A stretch of 64,000 bases of DNA from Marinobacterium litorale DSM 23545 (GCF_000428985.1 NZ_AUAZ01000008.1:1-64000); one strand, 5' to 3'. Positions 28,928 through 38,941 are shown, numbered from the stretch's first letter. Program-made: numbers and translations. Notes: a model not told the origin generated them from the letters alone.

Positions 28928-29415
28928 GTCTGGAAGGCCCCTACAGAGTTCGCACGCATATTACAGGGCTTTGCTATTGTTAGGCCAGTGATCGCCGATA
29001 AGGATGATATCGGACAAAAAATAGTGTGATGAAATGTTGCAAAGGCCACAAGATTTTGTCTGGGTCGAAAATCAGGGATAACTTACGTTCCAACGTCTGT
29101 TTTTGTTTCCTGTTCGATTTTAATGTATTGATTCTAAACAATAAAAACAACTGGTTAAAAAACATACAATCTGTGTCAATGGACGGAATCATGGGTTGTT
29201 GGCGGAAATTTTGTGGCAGTTTTCACAGTGTTATCCACAGTAGATGTGGGTAGTGCGGCCAAACCCCCGCCACTGCTGGAGTGAGCAAATTATAAACAGC
29301 CTGTGTGTGAATGCTTCCGGCAATCGTGCTGGATATTTCATTGCCTGTCGCGGTAGACTGGTTCGCTAACTTATTTGCGGCGATTTGCCCGCAGTTGCCT
29401 GGCAGGAGTTGGCGC
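28928..29415. other. AT-rich intergenic region with a DnaA box
   Basis: 488 bp without a credible gene, separating two divergent genes. The segment 29040-29200 is AT-rich, unlike the surrounding DNA. A perfect DnaA box TTATCCACA sits at 29231-29239, inside a small inverted repeat (ATCCACA...TGTGGGT). CCGATA at 28995-29000 pairs with TATCGG at 29008-29013. No second box was found nearby, so a replication origin is not supported. Confidence 0.45.
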
Positions 29416-30300
29416 ATGGACGCAAAGGAGCTCGGAAATCTAATTCTCCCTCTGTCCCTGTTTCTGATGATGCTCGGGGTGGGAATTACGCTCGCCGCTT
29501 CTGATTTCAAGCAAGTTTGGAAGCAGCCCAAGGCGGTGGCTGGGGGCGTGCTGGGTCAGCTTGTTGTGCTACCGCTGCTGGCGCTGTTGACGGCGACTCT
29601 GTGTTCGCTGCCTGGCATCTACGCTCTCGGCCTGTTGGTGATCGCTTTGTCACCGGGGGGCGTCACCTCTAATATGATCACGCTGGTTGCGCGCGGCGAC
29701 ACGGCGCTTTCGGTCACCTTGACGGCGCTCAGCAGTCTGATCACGCCATTTACGCTGCCGCTGGTATTGACGATGGCGCTGGCGTTCTACGGAGAAAGCA
29801 ACACGCTTAGCTTCCCAGTATTGCCGGTAATCGGCAAACTCAGTGCCGTCACTCTGGTACCTGTGTGTCTGGGTATCTGGCTGAGGTATCGTTATGCTGA
29901 GCCATGCACTCGGTTGGAGCCCTGGGTCAAAAGAGCGGCGGTGATGCTGTTTGGTTTGATGGTGCTTTCGCTGATACGGGCCCACTGGGGCGCGTTGCCT
30001 CAGATGGTGACGGAGTTTGGTGCGGCAGTGACTGGCATGGCGCTCGCCGCCATGCTCTGTGGCACACTGATAGGTCGCGTACTCGGTTTGAATGGACAGC
30101 GCCAGGTGACCTTGGCCATTGAGGTTGGGCTGCAGAATGCCGGCACAGCGCTGATGGTCACATCGGTGGTGATACAAAGCAGCGAGATGTCCTCAATTGC
30201 TCTGCTATATGGCATCTTGATGCAATTTCCGGCCGCTGTTCTGATGCTTTGGAGAAACCTGCCCAACGTGCGGCGCCGGTACCAACCCTCCGGGCGATGA
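29416..30300 (+). CDS. Bile acid:sodium symporter (BASS) family transporter
   Basis: 294 residues from ATG 29416 (MDAKELGNLILPLSLFLMM), with AGGAG seven bases upstream. There are about nine to ten hydrophobic helices. The motif LALSPGGVTSNMITLVARGD and later VGLQNAGTALMV match the BASS family, whose Gly-Gly-Val-Thr-Ser-Asn turn and Gln-Asn residues line the sodium and substrate sites. The substrate (organic anion) is unknown. It ends 27 bp before the converging queE stop. Confidence 0.87.
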   Translation: MDAKELGNLILPLSLFLMMLGVGITLAASDFKQVWKQPKAVAGGVLGQLVVLPLLALLTATLCSLPGIYALGLLVIALSPGGVTSNMITLVARGDTALSVTLTALSSLITPFTLPLVLTMALAFYGESNTLSFPVLPVIGKLSAVTLVPVCLGIWLRYRYAEPCTRLEPWVKRAAVMLFGLMVLSLIRAHWGALPQMVTEFGAAVTGMALAAMLCGTLIGRVLGLNGQRQVTLAIEVGLQNAGTALMVTSVVIQSSEMSSIALLYGILMQFPAAVLMLWRNLPNVRRRYQPSGR

Positions 30301-30326
30301 CGGGTCAAGCAGGATTTCGTCGCGCT

Positions 30327-30959
30327 TTAATCGATCCCCAGTAGTTTGTGGGTTTGCAGGCTCAATTTCCATCTGGGATGGGCCAGACAGTATTCGATGC
30401 AACGGCGCTGGTTGGCGCCTTGCAGGGGACCATCCATCGGTTGCAGGTAGAAGTGTTTGAACTGCAGTGACTCGAAGCGCTCAGGCTCCGCCAATGATTG
30501 CGGGTAGACCAGTTTGAGCTCGTCGCCAGTGCGGATCACCAGGTCGGTTCCGGCTTTAGGACTCACGCAGACCCAGTCGATACCAGATGGCAATGGACGG
30601 GTCCCGTTGGTTTCGATGGCAACCTCGAAGTCCAGCCGGTGAAGTGCATCAACCAGTGGTTCATCCAGCTGCAGCGCTGGCTCTCCACCGGTACAGACCA
30701 CATAGCGTTGCCCGGCCACGCCTGCTGGCCAGAGTGACGCGATAGATTCTGCCAAGTCCGAGGCGGTACTAAATTTGCCACCGCGCTGTCCGTCGGTGCC
30801 AACGAACTGGGTATCACAGAACTGACAAACGGCTTTGGCACGATCTTCCTCGCGCCCAGACCAGAGGTTACAGCCGGCAAAGCGGCAAAATACCGCGGGT
30901 CTGCCGCTTTGCGCCCCTTCACCCTGCAGGGTGTAGAACATTTCGTAAACGGTATACAT
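30327..30959 (-). CDS. queE: 7-carboxy-7-deazaguanine synthase
   Basis: 210-residue radical-SAM enzyme of queuosine synthesis, converting carboxytetrahydropterin to 7-carboxy-7-deazaguanine. Seen: the FYTLQGEG start, the iron-sulfur cysteines in a CX14CX2C arrangement (FAGCNLW...VCQFCDT) typical of one QueE type, and the TGGEP motif. It lies 15 bp downstream of rdgC on the same strand. No other queuosine genes are in the window. Confidence 0.95.
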   Translation of the reverse strand: MYTVYEMFYTLQGEGAQSGRPAVFCRFAGCNLWSGREEDRAKAVCQFCDTQFVGTDGQRGGKFSTASDLAESIASLWPAGVAGQRYVVCTGGEPALQLDEPLVDALHRLDFEVAIETNGTRPLPSGIDWVCVSPKAGTDLVIRTGDELKLVYPQSLAEPERFESLQFKHFYLQPMDGPLQGANQRRCIEYCLAHPRWKLSLQTHKLLGID

Positions 30960-30973
30960 GGGTTATTGGCGCC

Positions 30974-31891
30974 TCAGCGCTCAAGTTCTCCACCAAAAGC
31001 GGTTAGTAGTTGAGGCAGGAGTCGGGTCAGCTCCAGGCCAAGCTGAGTCAGATCTGCATCCAGCGCCGCCAGCTCTTCTTCCGGCGCCTGCTCTTCGAGC
31101 TGGTCCCGATACTCGTCGGTCAGGCGCAGGCGGTGAAGGGTCAGGTCGTCGTGCAGCACAAAACGCAGCTGCTCCTCCCAGCACAATGCCAGCTTCGCGA
31201 CCTCCATGCCGTTATCGATATGGGCACGGATCTCCGGACTCGTCAGTAACTGCCCCTTGGCACGGATGACACCTTTCTCGTCGGTCAGTGTATCGCGCAG
31301 TTCACACTCCTGCTCCAGCTCGAAACCACTGGGCAGGCTGGGGTCACCCTGTAGCCAGTTTGACATCCGTGCCGCTGGAGATATCTGGACTTCCGGTAGA
31401 TGAACGCGAAGGGACCCCAGGGCATCTCTGAGCTCGGACAGAAGCAGTTCGGCTTTAGTCAGTGCCGATGCATCGACGATGATCCAGCCCTGCTGCGGTG
31501 CGATCAGTGCATGACAGGGGCGGCGGCGGGTAAAGGCACGCGGGAGCAGCTCGAAGGTGACTTCGTCCTTGAGCTGGGCGCGCTCTTTACGGAACACCTT
31601 GCGCGACTCTTCCTGTTCAATTTTTTCTACCCGCTCGGCCAGTGCATCGCGAACCACGCTTGAGGGGAGTATACGCTCCTCCAGCTGCAGGCAGATCAAC
31701 ATAAAGCCGTGGCTGGTGAACACCGGGTCGTCAGTGAGCCCGGATGTGGGGGAAGTCCAGCCAACGCGTTTCAGTTCATGTCGCGAACAGGGGCTAAAGG
31801 GCTTGCTGTTGAGCGCCTCCTGAAGGCGCTCCGGGGTAAGGTCGGACTCCGGCTTAAACCGGTACCAGATAGCGTTTTTAAACCAAAGCAT
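30974..31891 (-). CDS. rdgC: Recombination-associated protein RdgC
   Basis: 305 residues, the normal family length. It is a ring-shaped, sequence-independent DNA-binding protein that limits RecA. Seen: N-terminal MLWFKNAIWYRF, the internal PRAFTRRRPCHALI region and the C-terminal acidic helices. It probably forms a short unit with queE downstream. The 94 bp to the apt stop show no clear terminator. Confidence 0.93.
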   Translation of the reverse strand: MLWFKNAIWYRFKPESDLTPERLQEALNSKPFSPCSRHELKRVGWTSPTSGLTDDPVFTSHGFMLICLQLEERILPSSVVRDALAERVEKIEQEESRKVFRKERAQLKDEVTFELLPRAFTRRRPCHALIAPQQGWIIVDASALTKAELLLSELRDALGSLRVHLPEVQISPAARMSNWLQGDPSLPSGFELEQECELRDTLTDEKGVIRAKGQLLTSPEIRAHIDNGMEVAKLALCWEEQLRFVLHDDLTLHRLRLTDEYRDQLEEQAPEEELAALDADLTQLGLELTRLLPQLLTAFGGELER

Positions 31892-31985
31892 GCAGCCTCC
31901 CGTTACGAGCCCGTCCTGTCCGCGGGCAACCTGAGGCGCGCATTATTGGCTCAGGGGGAGCGGGTTGCAACCCCTGAGGTCGGTA

Positions 31986-32528
31986 TCAGGCTCCTTCGTA
32001 GGCGAGCAGGGTATAGACCGGTACGCCGGTCTCCTGGATACGTGCCGAGCCCTGAAGGTCGGGCAGATCGATCAGTGCTGCCGCCTCGATAATCTCGGCA
32101 CCCAGCTTTTTGATCAAGGTGCAGGCGGCCAGGATGGTTCCGCCGGTGGCGATTAAATCGTCAAAGATCAGAACGCGGTCACCGCTGCTCACCGAGTCGG
32201 TTTGCATCTCGACGGCGGCGGTACCGTATTCCAGATGATACTCCTGATGGATGGTATCGCCCGGTAATTTACCTTTTTTGCGCACGAGAACCAGCGGCAG
32301 ATTCAGCTGATGCGCGAGAATCGAGCCGAACAAAAAACCGCGCGCATCAATACAGGCGATGTGCGTGATATCGGAGTCGATATAGCGCTGGATAAACGCA
32401 TCGGCCACCATGCGGGTGGCCTTCGGGTCCTTGAAAACAGGGGTAACGTCCCGAAACAGTACGCCAGGTTCAGGCCAATCCGGTAGTGAACGGATGACTG
32501 ATTTGACGTAAAACTCGTCGTAGGACAT
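31986..32528 (-). CDS. apt: Adenine phosphoribosyltransferase
   Basis: 180 residues. Converts adenine and PRPP to AMP. Seen: the hood region LPDWPEPGVLFRDVTP and the PRPP-binding loop VLIFDDLIATGGT. The upstream gap to anr holds a predicted small RNA on the opposite strand with an Anr-like box only 29 bp from the apt start. Confidence 0.96.
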   Translation of the reverse strand: MSYDEFYVKSVIRSLPDWPEPGVLFRDVTPVFKDPKATRMVADAFIQRYIDSDITHIACIDARGFLFGSILAHQLNLPLVLVRKKGKLPGDTIHQEYHLEYGTAAVEMQTDSVSSGDRVLIFDDLIATGGTILAACTLIKKLGAEIIEAAALIDLPDLQGSARIQETGVPVYTLLAYEGA

Positions 32529-32556
32529 TGGTTATCTCCTGTTCTCTGTTGCTCTT

Positions 32557-32570
32557 TTGATCCACCTCAA
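32557..32570. promoter_or_regulatory. Anr/FNR-type box driving the predicted small RNA
   Basis: TTGATCCACCTCAA matches TTGAT-N4-ATCAA at 9 of the 10 defined positions. Its centre lies 41.5 bp before position 32605. A TTTAAT hexamer at 32593-32598 is exactly at -12 to -7 from that point, the arrangement of class II FNR-activated promoters reading rightward. Confidence 0.65.
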
Positions 32571-32604
32571 TGTCGACCGGGCTTGAGACGGCTTTAATGA
32601 ATGG

Positions 32605-32684
32605 CGTTGGGTTACACATTGAGATGGCTACTTCATTGTGCAACTATTTGGCGCGCACCCTTAACGGATGCGCGCCTTTTTATT
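32605..32684 (+). ncRNA. Predicted Anr-activated small RNA
   Basis: The plus strand between apt and anr (both minus) has a complete transcription signature: an Anr-type box at 32557-32570, a TTTAAT -10 at 32593-32598, and a strong terminator. In the terminator, GGCGCGCA at 32650-32657 pairs with TGCGCGCC at 32669-32676, two inner C-G pairs lie near the loop, and TTTTTATT follows. The product would be about 80 nt. The T-run exists only on this strand, so it is not simply the terminator of anr. It resembles FnrS of enterobacteria in logic but not in recognisable sequence. No open reading frame of note. Confidence 0.6.
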
Positions 32685-32691
32685 GTCCTGT

Positions 32692-33468
32692 TTACAGCTG
32701 CTGAGACGTGCTGCCGTCAGCATCTTCGAAGGGGTTGCACTCGCCGGCCAGTTCGTACATCTCGGGCAGGTTGGTCAGCTCGATTTCCTTGCCGTCGACA
32801 CGAATCAGCGACATCGCCTGGAATCGGGTAAAGATCCGGCTGACGGTCTCTACCGCCAGGCCCAGGTAATTACCGATTTCGTTGCGTGACATCGACAGGC
32901 GGAAGTGGGTGGCTGAATATCCCCGCGCTCTGAAGCGTGTCGAGAGCTTGATCAGAAAGGTCGCGACGCGCTGTTCGGCGTTTTTCTTAGACAGCAACAT
33001 CATCATCTGCTGATCGTCCCGCAGTTCCTTGCTCATGGTGCGCAGCATCTGCCGTCGAAGCTCAGGCATCTGGCCGGCCAGGTCATCCAGACGCTCGAAC
33101 GGTATTTCACAGACGGTTGTGGTTTCCAGTACCTTGGCTGAGACGGGGTAAGTGATCCCGTCAACACCACTCATGCCGACCAGCTCGCCCGGGAAGTAGA
33201 ACCCGGTGATCTGCTCTTCGCCTTCGTTGGTGAGTGTGTAGCTCTTGATTGTACCCGCCCGTATCGCATAGACGGAGGTAAAAGCCTCCCCCTGGTTGAA
33301 CAGGTGCTCGCCCTTTTTCAGCGGCCGACTTTTCTCGATGATATCGTCAAGCCGTTCCATCTCCGTCATGTTGAGCGAAACCGGCAGGCAGAGAGAGCTC
33401 AAGCTACAGGTGCTGCAGTGCACCTGTTGCAGACTGCGCAGTTTGCCTTCACATTTCTGTTCACCCAT
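32692..33468 (-). CDS. anr: Anr/FNR-type oxygen-sensing transcription regulator
   Basis: 258-residue Crp-FNR family protein. Four cysteines at 18, 21, 27 ([10 protein letters not shown]) and 120 (TTTVCEIPF) match the FNR ligands of the oxygen-labile [4Fe-4S] cluster. A cyclic-nucleotide-type domain follows, and the helix-turn-helix [21 protein letters not shown] contains the Glu-x-x-Ser-Arg that reads TTGAT half sites. It should activate hemN and cco genes at low oxygen. An Anr-like box is present just downstream and another upstream of ccoN. Confidence 0.95.
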   Translation of the reverse strand: MGEQKCEGKLRSLQQVHCSTCSLSSLCLPVSLNMTEMERLDDIIEKSRPLKKGEHLFNQGEAFTSVYAIRAGTIKSYTLTNEGEEQITGFYFPGELVGMSGVDGITYPVSAKVLETTTVCEIPFERLDDLAGQMPELRRQMLRTMSKELRDDQQMMMLLSKKNAEQRVATFLIKLSTRFRARGYSATHFRLSMSRNEIGNYLGLAVETVSRIFTRFQAMSLIRVDGKEIELTNLPEMYELAGECNPFEDADGSTSQQL

Positions 33469-33536
33469 GGGGCTGTCCCTTTTTTTCGTGTGCTTACGGC
33501 ATTATGTAACATTTGATCGATCGGTTGAAGGACTGA

Positions 33537-34928
33537 TCAAATGATACGAGAGTAGCTTTTCGTTGCGCTGTCCCGCGGAATATAGGCATCGAAAGCCATA
33601 CAGATCCGACGGATCAGCAGTCGTCCGGCTGGAGTCACGCGGATCGCGTCTCGCTCCAGGCTCACCAAACCATCTTCGGTGAATTGATCAAGATCGGCCA
33701 GCTCACGCTCAAAGTAGTGGGCGAAGTCGATCGACCAAGTCTGCTCAAAGCGCGCCATATCCAGCTCAAAATGACAGATAAGCTCCGTGATTGCCGCGCG
33801 CCGGATATGATCGTCGCGGTTCAGTGTAACGCCCCGTTTGATGGCGTGGCTGTGGCTGTTCACTGCGTCAGTATAGGCCGTGATATCGTGCTCGTTCTGA
33901 TAATAGACATCGCCGATCTGGCTGATCGCCGAGACGCCCATGGCCACCAGGTCACAATCCGCGTGGGTGGTGTAACCCTGAAAATTGCGGTGCAGATGGC
34001 CCTCGCGTTGTGCAATGGCGAGTTCGTCATCAGGTTTCGCAAAGTGATCCATGCCGATATAAACATAGCCGGCATCGAGCAATCTTTCGATCGTAGACTG
34101 CAGAATATCGAGCTTCGTTTGAGGGCTGGGCAGGTCATCAGCATTGATATGACGCTGAGACCGAAAGCGATCCGGCAGGTGGGCGTAGTTAAACACCGAC
34201 AGGCGATCCGGCGACATGTCGATCACGGACTCAAGCGTGGCTTGGAAACCGGCCAGGCTTTGATGAGGCAGGCCGTAGATCAGATCCATATTGATCGACT
34301 TGAAACCCAGCTCGCGAGAGCGGTCAAGGACACGGCGTGTCATCTCGGTAGGCTGAACCCGGTTAACCGCCTCCTGTACCTTGGGGTCCAGGTCCTGGAC
34401 ACCGAGGCTGACACGGTTAAAGCCGATCTCTCTCAGCACTTGCAGCGTGCTATCCTGCGCCTCTCTGGGGTCGATCTCTATGGAATAGTCGCCCTGGTCA
34501 TCGTCTCGGAGCCGGAAGTTCTGGCGCAGCTGACCCATCAGCTCGCGCATCTGCTCGTCCGATATAAAAGTCGGTGTACCGCCACCCCAGTGCAGCTGGT
34601 TTACCGTACGTTCCTGGCTATACCACTGGGATAGCTGCTTCATCTCCCGGTACAGCGTGTCCAGGTAGGGTTGCGCCTTGTCCCGCCGGCGTGTAATGAC
34701 TTTGTTGCAGGCGCAGTAATAACAGACGTGCGCGCAAAACGGGATATGAACATAGAGTGACAGGGGGGCCTCGACATCCGCTGTGCGCTGCGCAGTGTCA
34801 ACCAATGAGTTGGCGGACAGGGATGGATCGAACTGCAGAGCCGTTGGGTAAGAGGTGTAGCGAGGCCCCGACAGGTCGTAGCGGCGGATCAGGTCTATAT
34901 CCCATTGGATACGTTCTGCAGTTGTCAC
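33537..34928 (-). CDS. hemN: Oxygen-independent coproporphyrinogen III dehydrogenase
   Basis: 463-residue radical-SAM enzyme converting coproporphyrinogen III to protoporphyrinogen IX without oxygen, needed for heme when oxygen is low. Seen: the cluster motif FCAHVCYYCACNK (CX3CX2C), the GGGTPTF SAM region and the Y-S-IEIDPRE segment. Genes hemN and anr are paired in many gammaproteobacteria. No perfect Anr box is found in the 77-bp gap to its upstream neighbour, so read-through from the cco region or a divergent site is possible. Confidence 0.95.
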   Translation of the reverse strand: MTTAERIQWDIDLIRRYDLSGPRYTSYPTALQFDPSLSANSLVDTAQRTADVEAPLSLYVHIPFCAHVCYYCACNKVITRRRDKAQPYLDTLYREMKQLSQWYSQERTVNQLHWGGGTPTFISDEQMRELMGQLRQNFRLRDDDQGDYSIEIDPREAQDSTLQVLREIGFNRVSLGVQDLDPKVQEAVNRVQPTEMTRRVLDRSRELGFKSINMDLIYGLPHQSLAGFQATLESVIDMSPDRLSVFNYAHLPDRFRSQRHINADDLPSPQTKLDILQSTIERLLDAGYVYIGMDHFAKPDDELAIAQREGHLHRNFQGYTTHADCDLVAMGVSAISQIGDVYYQNEHDITAYTDAVNSHSHAIKRGVTLNRDDHIRRAAITELICHFELDMARFEQTWSIDFAHYFERELADLDQFTEDGLVSLERDAIRVTPAGRLLIRRICMAFDAYIPRDSATKSYSRII

Positions 34929-35005
34929 AATCTATTTCCTCTGTTTAGCGGTGGCGCCCGGCCAGTATAGCGTTGTTTGGGATACGGATCTTGGGCGAAC
35001 TGTGT

Positions 35006-35686
35006 TCAATGGCCATGGCCAATCCATGCCGTGATCGGAAGGGTATATATGCCAAAACCTATAATCATCAGCCCGGCGGCTTGGCGAACGCCCTGGCGCT
35101 GCATCAGTGTTCTGACCTGCTGAGCGAGTAAGCCGGTGGTGATCATGGCCGGCAACGTTCCCACGCCAAATGCTGTCATCAGCAGTGCGCTCTTGTGCCA
35201 GCTACCGGCTGCGCTTGCCCAGAGTAGGGTGCTGTACACAAGTCCGCAGGGCAGCCACCCCCACACTAATCCCAGCGCCAGAGCACGGGGTGTCGTATCA
35301 GCGGGGAGCAGCCGGGCCGCCAGGGGGCGAAGGTGACGCCAGAGCAGGCCGCCACCCCGTTCAAGCCAGTTGATAATCTGCCACCACTGAGCGACATAGA
35401 GCCCCATGCCGATCAAAAGCAGTCCGGCCAGGGTGCGCAGAATGACAGCGCCGGTCGCACCGCCGCTCAGTTGGTGCCCGGCCAGTCCGATGAGGGCACC
35501 GGCGAGTGTATAGCTGGCCACTCGGCCCAGGTTGTAACACAACGTTAGCCAGAGCCCACGACCGGTGCGGCCGTGGCTCTGGCTGACACCCACCGTTGCC
35601 GCGATGCCGCCGCACATGCCGACGCAGTGGGTTGCGCCCAATAGTCCCAATAGAACAGCGGTGGAATAGGTGAGTGCTTCAGTCAT
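35006..35686 (-). CDS. Sulfite exporter TauE/SafE-family membrane protein
   Basis: 226 residues from ATG 35686 ([15 protein letters not shown]), which overlaps the ccoS stop by 8 nt. About six to seven helices. The sequence [11 protein letters not shown] near the N-terminus holds the His-Cys-x3-Cys pattern of the UrtA/SafE-like proteins found in cco clusters, often linked to copper or cytochrome maturation. The [15 protein letters not shown] segment is also typical. The role in oxidase assembly is inferred from position. Confidence 0.87.
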   Translation of the reverse strand: MTEALTYSTAVLLGLLGATHCVGMCGGIAATVGVSQSHGRTGRGLWLTLCYNLGRVASYTLAGALIGLAGHQLSGGATGAVILRTLAGLLLIGMGLYVAQWWQIINWLERGGGLLWRHLRPLAARLLPADTTPRALALGLVWGWLPCGLVYSTLLWASAAGSWHKSALLMTAFGVGTLPAMITTGLLAQQVRTLMQRQGVRQAAGLMIIGFGIYTLPITAWIGHGH

Positions 35687-35891
35687 GCTTTGTGTCGGTG
35701 TCAGGGCCTTTAACGCGCTTTTCCGGCCGGACATCTTCCGGGATGAGCTCTTCATCATCTTCATAGAGAATGCTGTGAGCCGGAGAATCCAGATCGTCGA
35801 ACTGGCCCGAATTGACGCTCCAGAAGAACGCGGCGATAGCGATGCCCGCCAGAATAATGGCGATAGGAATCAACAGATAAATAATGCTCAT
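35679..35891 (-). CDS. ccoS: cbb3 oxidase maturation protein CcoS
   Basis: 70 residues. An N-terminal helix ([24 protein letters not shown]) is followed by the conserved [17 protein letters not shown]-type segment of CcoS, needed for putting heme and copper into CcoN. The C-terminus is longer and charged. It overlaps the TauE/SafE-like gene by 8 nt and follows ccoI by 16 bp. Confidence 0.93.
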   Translation of the reverse strand: MSIIYLLIPIAIILAGIAIAAFFWSVNSGQFDDLDSPAHSILYEDDEELIPEDVRPEKRVKGPDTDTKHD

Positions 35892-35907
35892 AGGACCTCC
35901 GAGCGCT

Positions 35908-38352
35908 CTAGCGGTCGCGTTTGGGACGGCGGCTCAATCGTAGGGCGTTGCCAACAACCACCAGCGAACTGGCGGACATGCCGATAGCGGCCATATAGGG
36001 AGCGATAAAACCGGTGGCGGCCAGCGGTAACGCCAGCACGTTATAAAGCAGAGCCCATGCCAGATTTTCGCGAATGATAGCGCGAGTCTTGCGAGCCAGT
36101 CGAATCGCATCGGTGAGACGCATCAGATCGTTTGCGATCAGAACCGCATCGGCGTTGGTTTTGGCCAGGTCGGTAGCGCCCGCCATCGCGATTGAAGTAC
36201 GGGCCCCGGCCAGCGCCGGGATGTCATTAATACCGTCACCGATCATGACAACCTCGGCCCCTGTATCGGAGAGCGCCTTCAGGAAGCTGAGCTTCTGCTC
36301 CGGGGCCATGCCTTTCTGAACCTCGGAGATCCCGAGCCTGCGGGCCACATCGTCAGCAGCGCTAGAGCCGTCACCGGTCAGCATGACAGTAGTCAGACCC
36401 AGGCGGTTAAGCAGGGCGATAGTCTGGGCCGACTCGGGACGGATCTGGTCGTCGAGCCTGAACCAGCCCAGAGGCCGGTCGGTATCACAGAGAAGCAGCC
36501 AAAGCCCACTTTCATCAGGCGCCGGTGGCGGAGTAATCCCGGCCAGTTGCGCGGCAAACAAGGGAGTGCCGATTCGCATCTTTCGTCCATCAAGCTCGCC
36601 TTCGAGCCCCTCGCCCAGGTGGTTACGAATGTGCTCGGCGCGGACCTGGAAGTAGGGGGTAAAGGCTTGGGCGATCGGGTGTTCGGACCCCGCTTCCAGG
36701 GCGGCCGACAACCTCAACAACTCATCCGTATCCGATCCGCCCAGCGGCCGGATATCCTGAATCTGCAGGTTGCCTTCGGTGAGGGTGCCGGTTTTGTCAA
36801 ATACCACATGCGTGGCGGTTGCCAGGCTCTCCAGAACATGGCCGCGACTGATCAGTACACCCGCCTGGCGCAGGGTGCCTGTAGCTGCTGTCAGTGCTGT
36901 GGGCGTCGCCAGGGACAGCGCGCATGGGCAGGTTACTACAAGCACGGACAGCGTGATCCAGAACGCGTTTTGGGGCTCAATCAGCCACCAGCTCGTTGCG
37001 ACAGCGGCGGCGGTGATCAGGGTGCAGGCGACAAAGTAGCGTGCCACCTGGTCAGCAATACGTGCCACCGTAGGCTTCTCGGCTTGCGCGCGATCCAGCA
37101 TGCGAACAATAGTCGAAAGGCGCGAGTCGCTCCCGGTCTCGGTAATCTCTATGACAACCGGGTGTTCAACATTCTGTGTACCGCCTACGACCAGGTCACC
37201 CGGGGCCTTGGACAGGGGCATATATTCGCCGGTCAGGGCTGATTCATCCACCGAGGTGTGCCCGGAGACGATGCGACCATCGGCGGGCAGGGTATGGCCG
37301 GGTTTAACCAGTACCCGGTCGCCCACCCGCAGGCGGGTGGCGGGAACAAGTACTTCCTGTTCACCCTCCAGGCGCAACGCACTGGCGGGCAGCAGATTCA
37401 GTAGCGCGTTTCCAGCTCGGCCGGTTCTGTGGCGCGCCTGCATCTCCATAAAACGTCCGATCAGCAGGAAGAATGTAAACATCGTGACGGAGTCAAAATA
37501 GACCTCGCCGCTCCCGGCGAATGTGGCCCAGACACTGGCGCTGTAGGCAAGCAGGATTGCCAGCGATACCGGTACATCCATGCTTAGCTGTCGGGTCTTG
37601 ATATCGCGCAGTGCCGCCGTGTAAAAGGGTCTGGCGGAGTAGAGTGCAACGGGTGTGGCGAGCACCAGGGACGCCCAGCGAATAAAGGTTACGATTTGGC
37701 TTTCCATACTCGCTATATCACCGGCATATAAAGCGGCGGCGAGCATCATCACCTGCATCATGCCTAAACCGGCGACACCGATGCGGCGGATCGCACGCTT
37801 CTTTTCCTGCTCAAGCAGGGCTTCTTCCTGATTGGGCTGATAGGGGTGCGCCTGATAGCCGATCCGGTCCACCTCGCCGAGCAATGCGCTTAAGCGGGTT
37901 TCCGACTCATTCCAAACCAGGCGTGCACGGTGGGTCGTCAGGTTAACGCTGGCCCGAACGACCCCGGGTTGTTTGGCAAGGTGGTGCTCGAGTAACCAGA
38001 CGCAGGCGGCACAGGTGATGCCCTCTATCACCAGCAGCGCTTCCCGTTCTCCCTGGGCCGTTTTTCGGACAAAACTGTGTTGTACGTCGGGATCGTCGAA
38101 CAGGCTAAGCTCAAGCGCCCGCTGCTCCGAATTGCCGGTGATCCGATCATTTTTCTGGTTCTGCTTGTCCCGGTGTCGGTAGAACGTATCCAGACCACCG
38201 TCTACGATGGTCTGCGAAACGGCCTGGCAGCCCGGGCAACACATGGCGCGCTGCTCGCCGTCAATGAGTGTGCGAAACTGGCTGCCGGGCGGTACGGGAA
38301 GGCCGCAGTGGTAACACGCTTCCCGGGTCACCCCGTCCACATGGGAATTCAT
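35908..38352 (-). CDS. ccoI: Copper-transporting P1B-type ATPase of cbb3 assembly
   Basis: 814 residues. A Cys-rich N-terminus (CYHCG...MCCPGCQAV), a heavy-metal domain with ITCAACVW, a six-to-eight-helix membrane part with the CPC motif ([10 protein letters not shown]), the phosphorylation site DKTGTLTEG and the hinge [10 protein letters not shown]. CcoI/FixI ATPases move Cu(I) outward to load the oxidase rather than for tolerance. It lies between ccoH and ccoS with 11- and 16-bp gaps. Confidence 0.95.
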   Translation of the reverse strand: MNSHVDGVTREACYHCGLPVPPGSQFRTLIDGEQRAMCCPGCQAVSQTIVDGGLDTFYRHRDKQNQKNDRITGNSEQRALELSLFDDPDVQHSFVRKTAQGEREALLVIEGITCAACVWLLEHHLAKQPGVVRASVNLTTHRARLVWNESETRLSALLGEVDRIGYQAHPYQPNQEEALLEQEKKRAIRRIGVAGLGMMQVMMLAAALYAGDIASMESQIVTFIRWASLVLATPVALYSARPFYTAALRDIKTRQLSMDVPVSLAILLAYSASVWATFAGSGEVYFDSVTMFTFFLLIGRFMEMQARHRTGRAGNALLNLLPASALRLEGEQEVLVPATRLRVGDRVLVKPGHTLPADGRIVSGHTSVDESALTGEYMPLSKAPGDLVVGGTQNVEHPVVIEITETGSDSRLSTIVRMLDRAQAEKPTVARIADQVARYFVACTLITAAAVATSWWLIEPQNAFWITLSVLVVTCPCALSLATPTALTAATGTLRQAGVLISRGHVLESLATATHVVFDKTGTLTEGNLQIQDIRPLGGSDTDELLRLSAALEAGSEHPIAQAFTPYFQVRAEHIRNHLGEGLEGELDGRKMRIGTPLFAAQLAGITPPPAPDESGLWLLLCDTDRPLGWFRLDDQIRPESAQTIALLNRLGLTTVMLTGDGSSAADDVARRLGISEVQKGMAPEQKLSFLKALSDTGAEVVMIGDGINDIPALAGARTSIAMAGATDLAKTNADAVLIANDLMRLTDAIRLARKTRAIIRENLAWALLYNVLALPLAATGFIAPYMAAIGMSASSLVVVGNALRLSRRPKRDR

Positions 38353-38363
38353 CGATGCGCTAT

Positions 38364-38870
38364 TCAGCCGTTGCGGCCCAGGGTGTAAGTAACATGATCG
38401 TATGGCGGAGTGGTTTCCAGCCGTAGCTGCCAGCTCTGATCCATCGGTTCCAGAATCAAGTAGCGCTTGCTCTCCAGTTTGTCCTGAAGCGAGCCGCTAT
38501 AAAGTCCCTGGCCATCAAGCGACCGTAGGCGCAGTACCTGATCGTATTTTTGATGCGTGGGGTGGACCAGGCTGAGCTGCAGCTCTTCCGGCAGCTGGGT
38601 TGCTGAGTTGAGGCGCAGTTGGATATCGCCGGTCAGGCTGTCCATCATGAGCTCGCCATTAATGCCCATCTCGGCCGCATGCTGTTCACGGCTGTGATCG
38701 ATGTTTAAGCCACGAGCGACTTTGTAATAGTCCTCCTTAACAATGCCGTCACTGGTCGTCACCGCCAGATAGATAAAAACCGGCGCATAAATCATGACAG
38801 CGATAAGAGGGGCCAGTACAAACCAAAGCCAGGTTTGTTTGTACCAGGGGGCGTGATTTTCTTGACTCAT
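38364..38870 (-). CDS. ccoH: cbb3 oxidase assembly protein CcoH
   Basis: 168-residue FixH-family protein with one N-terminal helix (about 10-32; WFVLAPLIAVMIYAPVFIYLAV) and a periplasmic beta domain. The DYYKVARGLNID motif is characteristic. It binds CcoN during assembly. A strong hairpin separates it from ccoG upstream; ccoI follows after 11 bp. Confidence 0.92.
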   Translation of the reverse strand: MSQENHAPWYKQTWLWFVLAPLIAVMIYAPVFIYLAVTTSDGIVKEDYYKVARGLNIDHSREQHAAEMGINGELMMDSLTGDIQLRLNSATQLPEELQLSLVHPTHQKYDQVLRLRSLDGQGLYSGSLQDKLESKRYLILEPMDQSWQLRLETTPPYDHVTYTLGRNG

Positions 38871-38889
38871 GGACTACCTCAAAAACGGA

Positions 38890-38913
38890 GCGGCCGGGTG
38901 AAAGCCCGGCCGC
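38890..38913 (-). terminator. Hairpin between ccoG and ccoH
   Basis: GCGGCCGGG pairs with CCCGGCCGC around a six-base loop. On the minus strand TCCGTTTTTGAGG follows, so it can terminate or attenuate read-through from ccoG into ccoHIS. On the plus strand TATTTTAA follows. Confidence 0.75.
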
Positions 38914-38941
38914 TATTTTAAACTAAAATGGACGTTCGCGC

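Noticed and set aside
29231-29239. Replication origin at a DnaA box
   Set aside because: Only one box, and no dnaA, dnaN, gidA or parAB gene is near.
33505-33540. TTGATCGATC and CTGATCAAA as an Anr box before anr
   Set aside because: The half sites are wrongly spaced (not TTGAT-N4-ATCAA), so autoregulation by Anr is not supported by this site.
33684-34634. 316-residue antisense frame opposite hemN
   Set aside because: Composition and position indicate a shadow of hemN; no family is recognisable.
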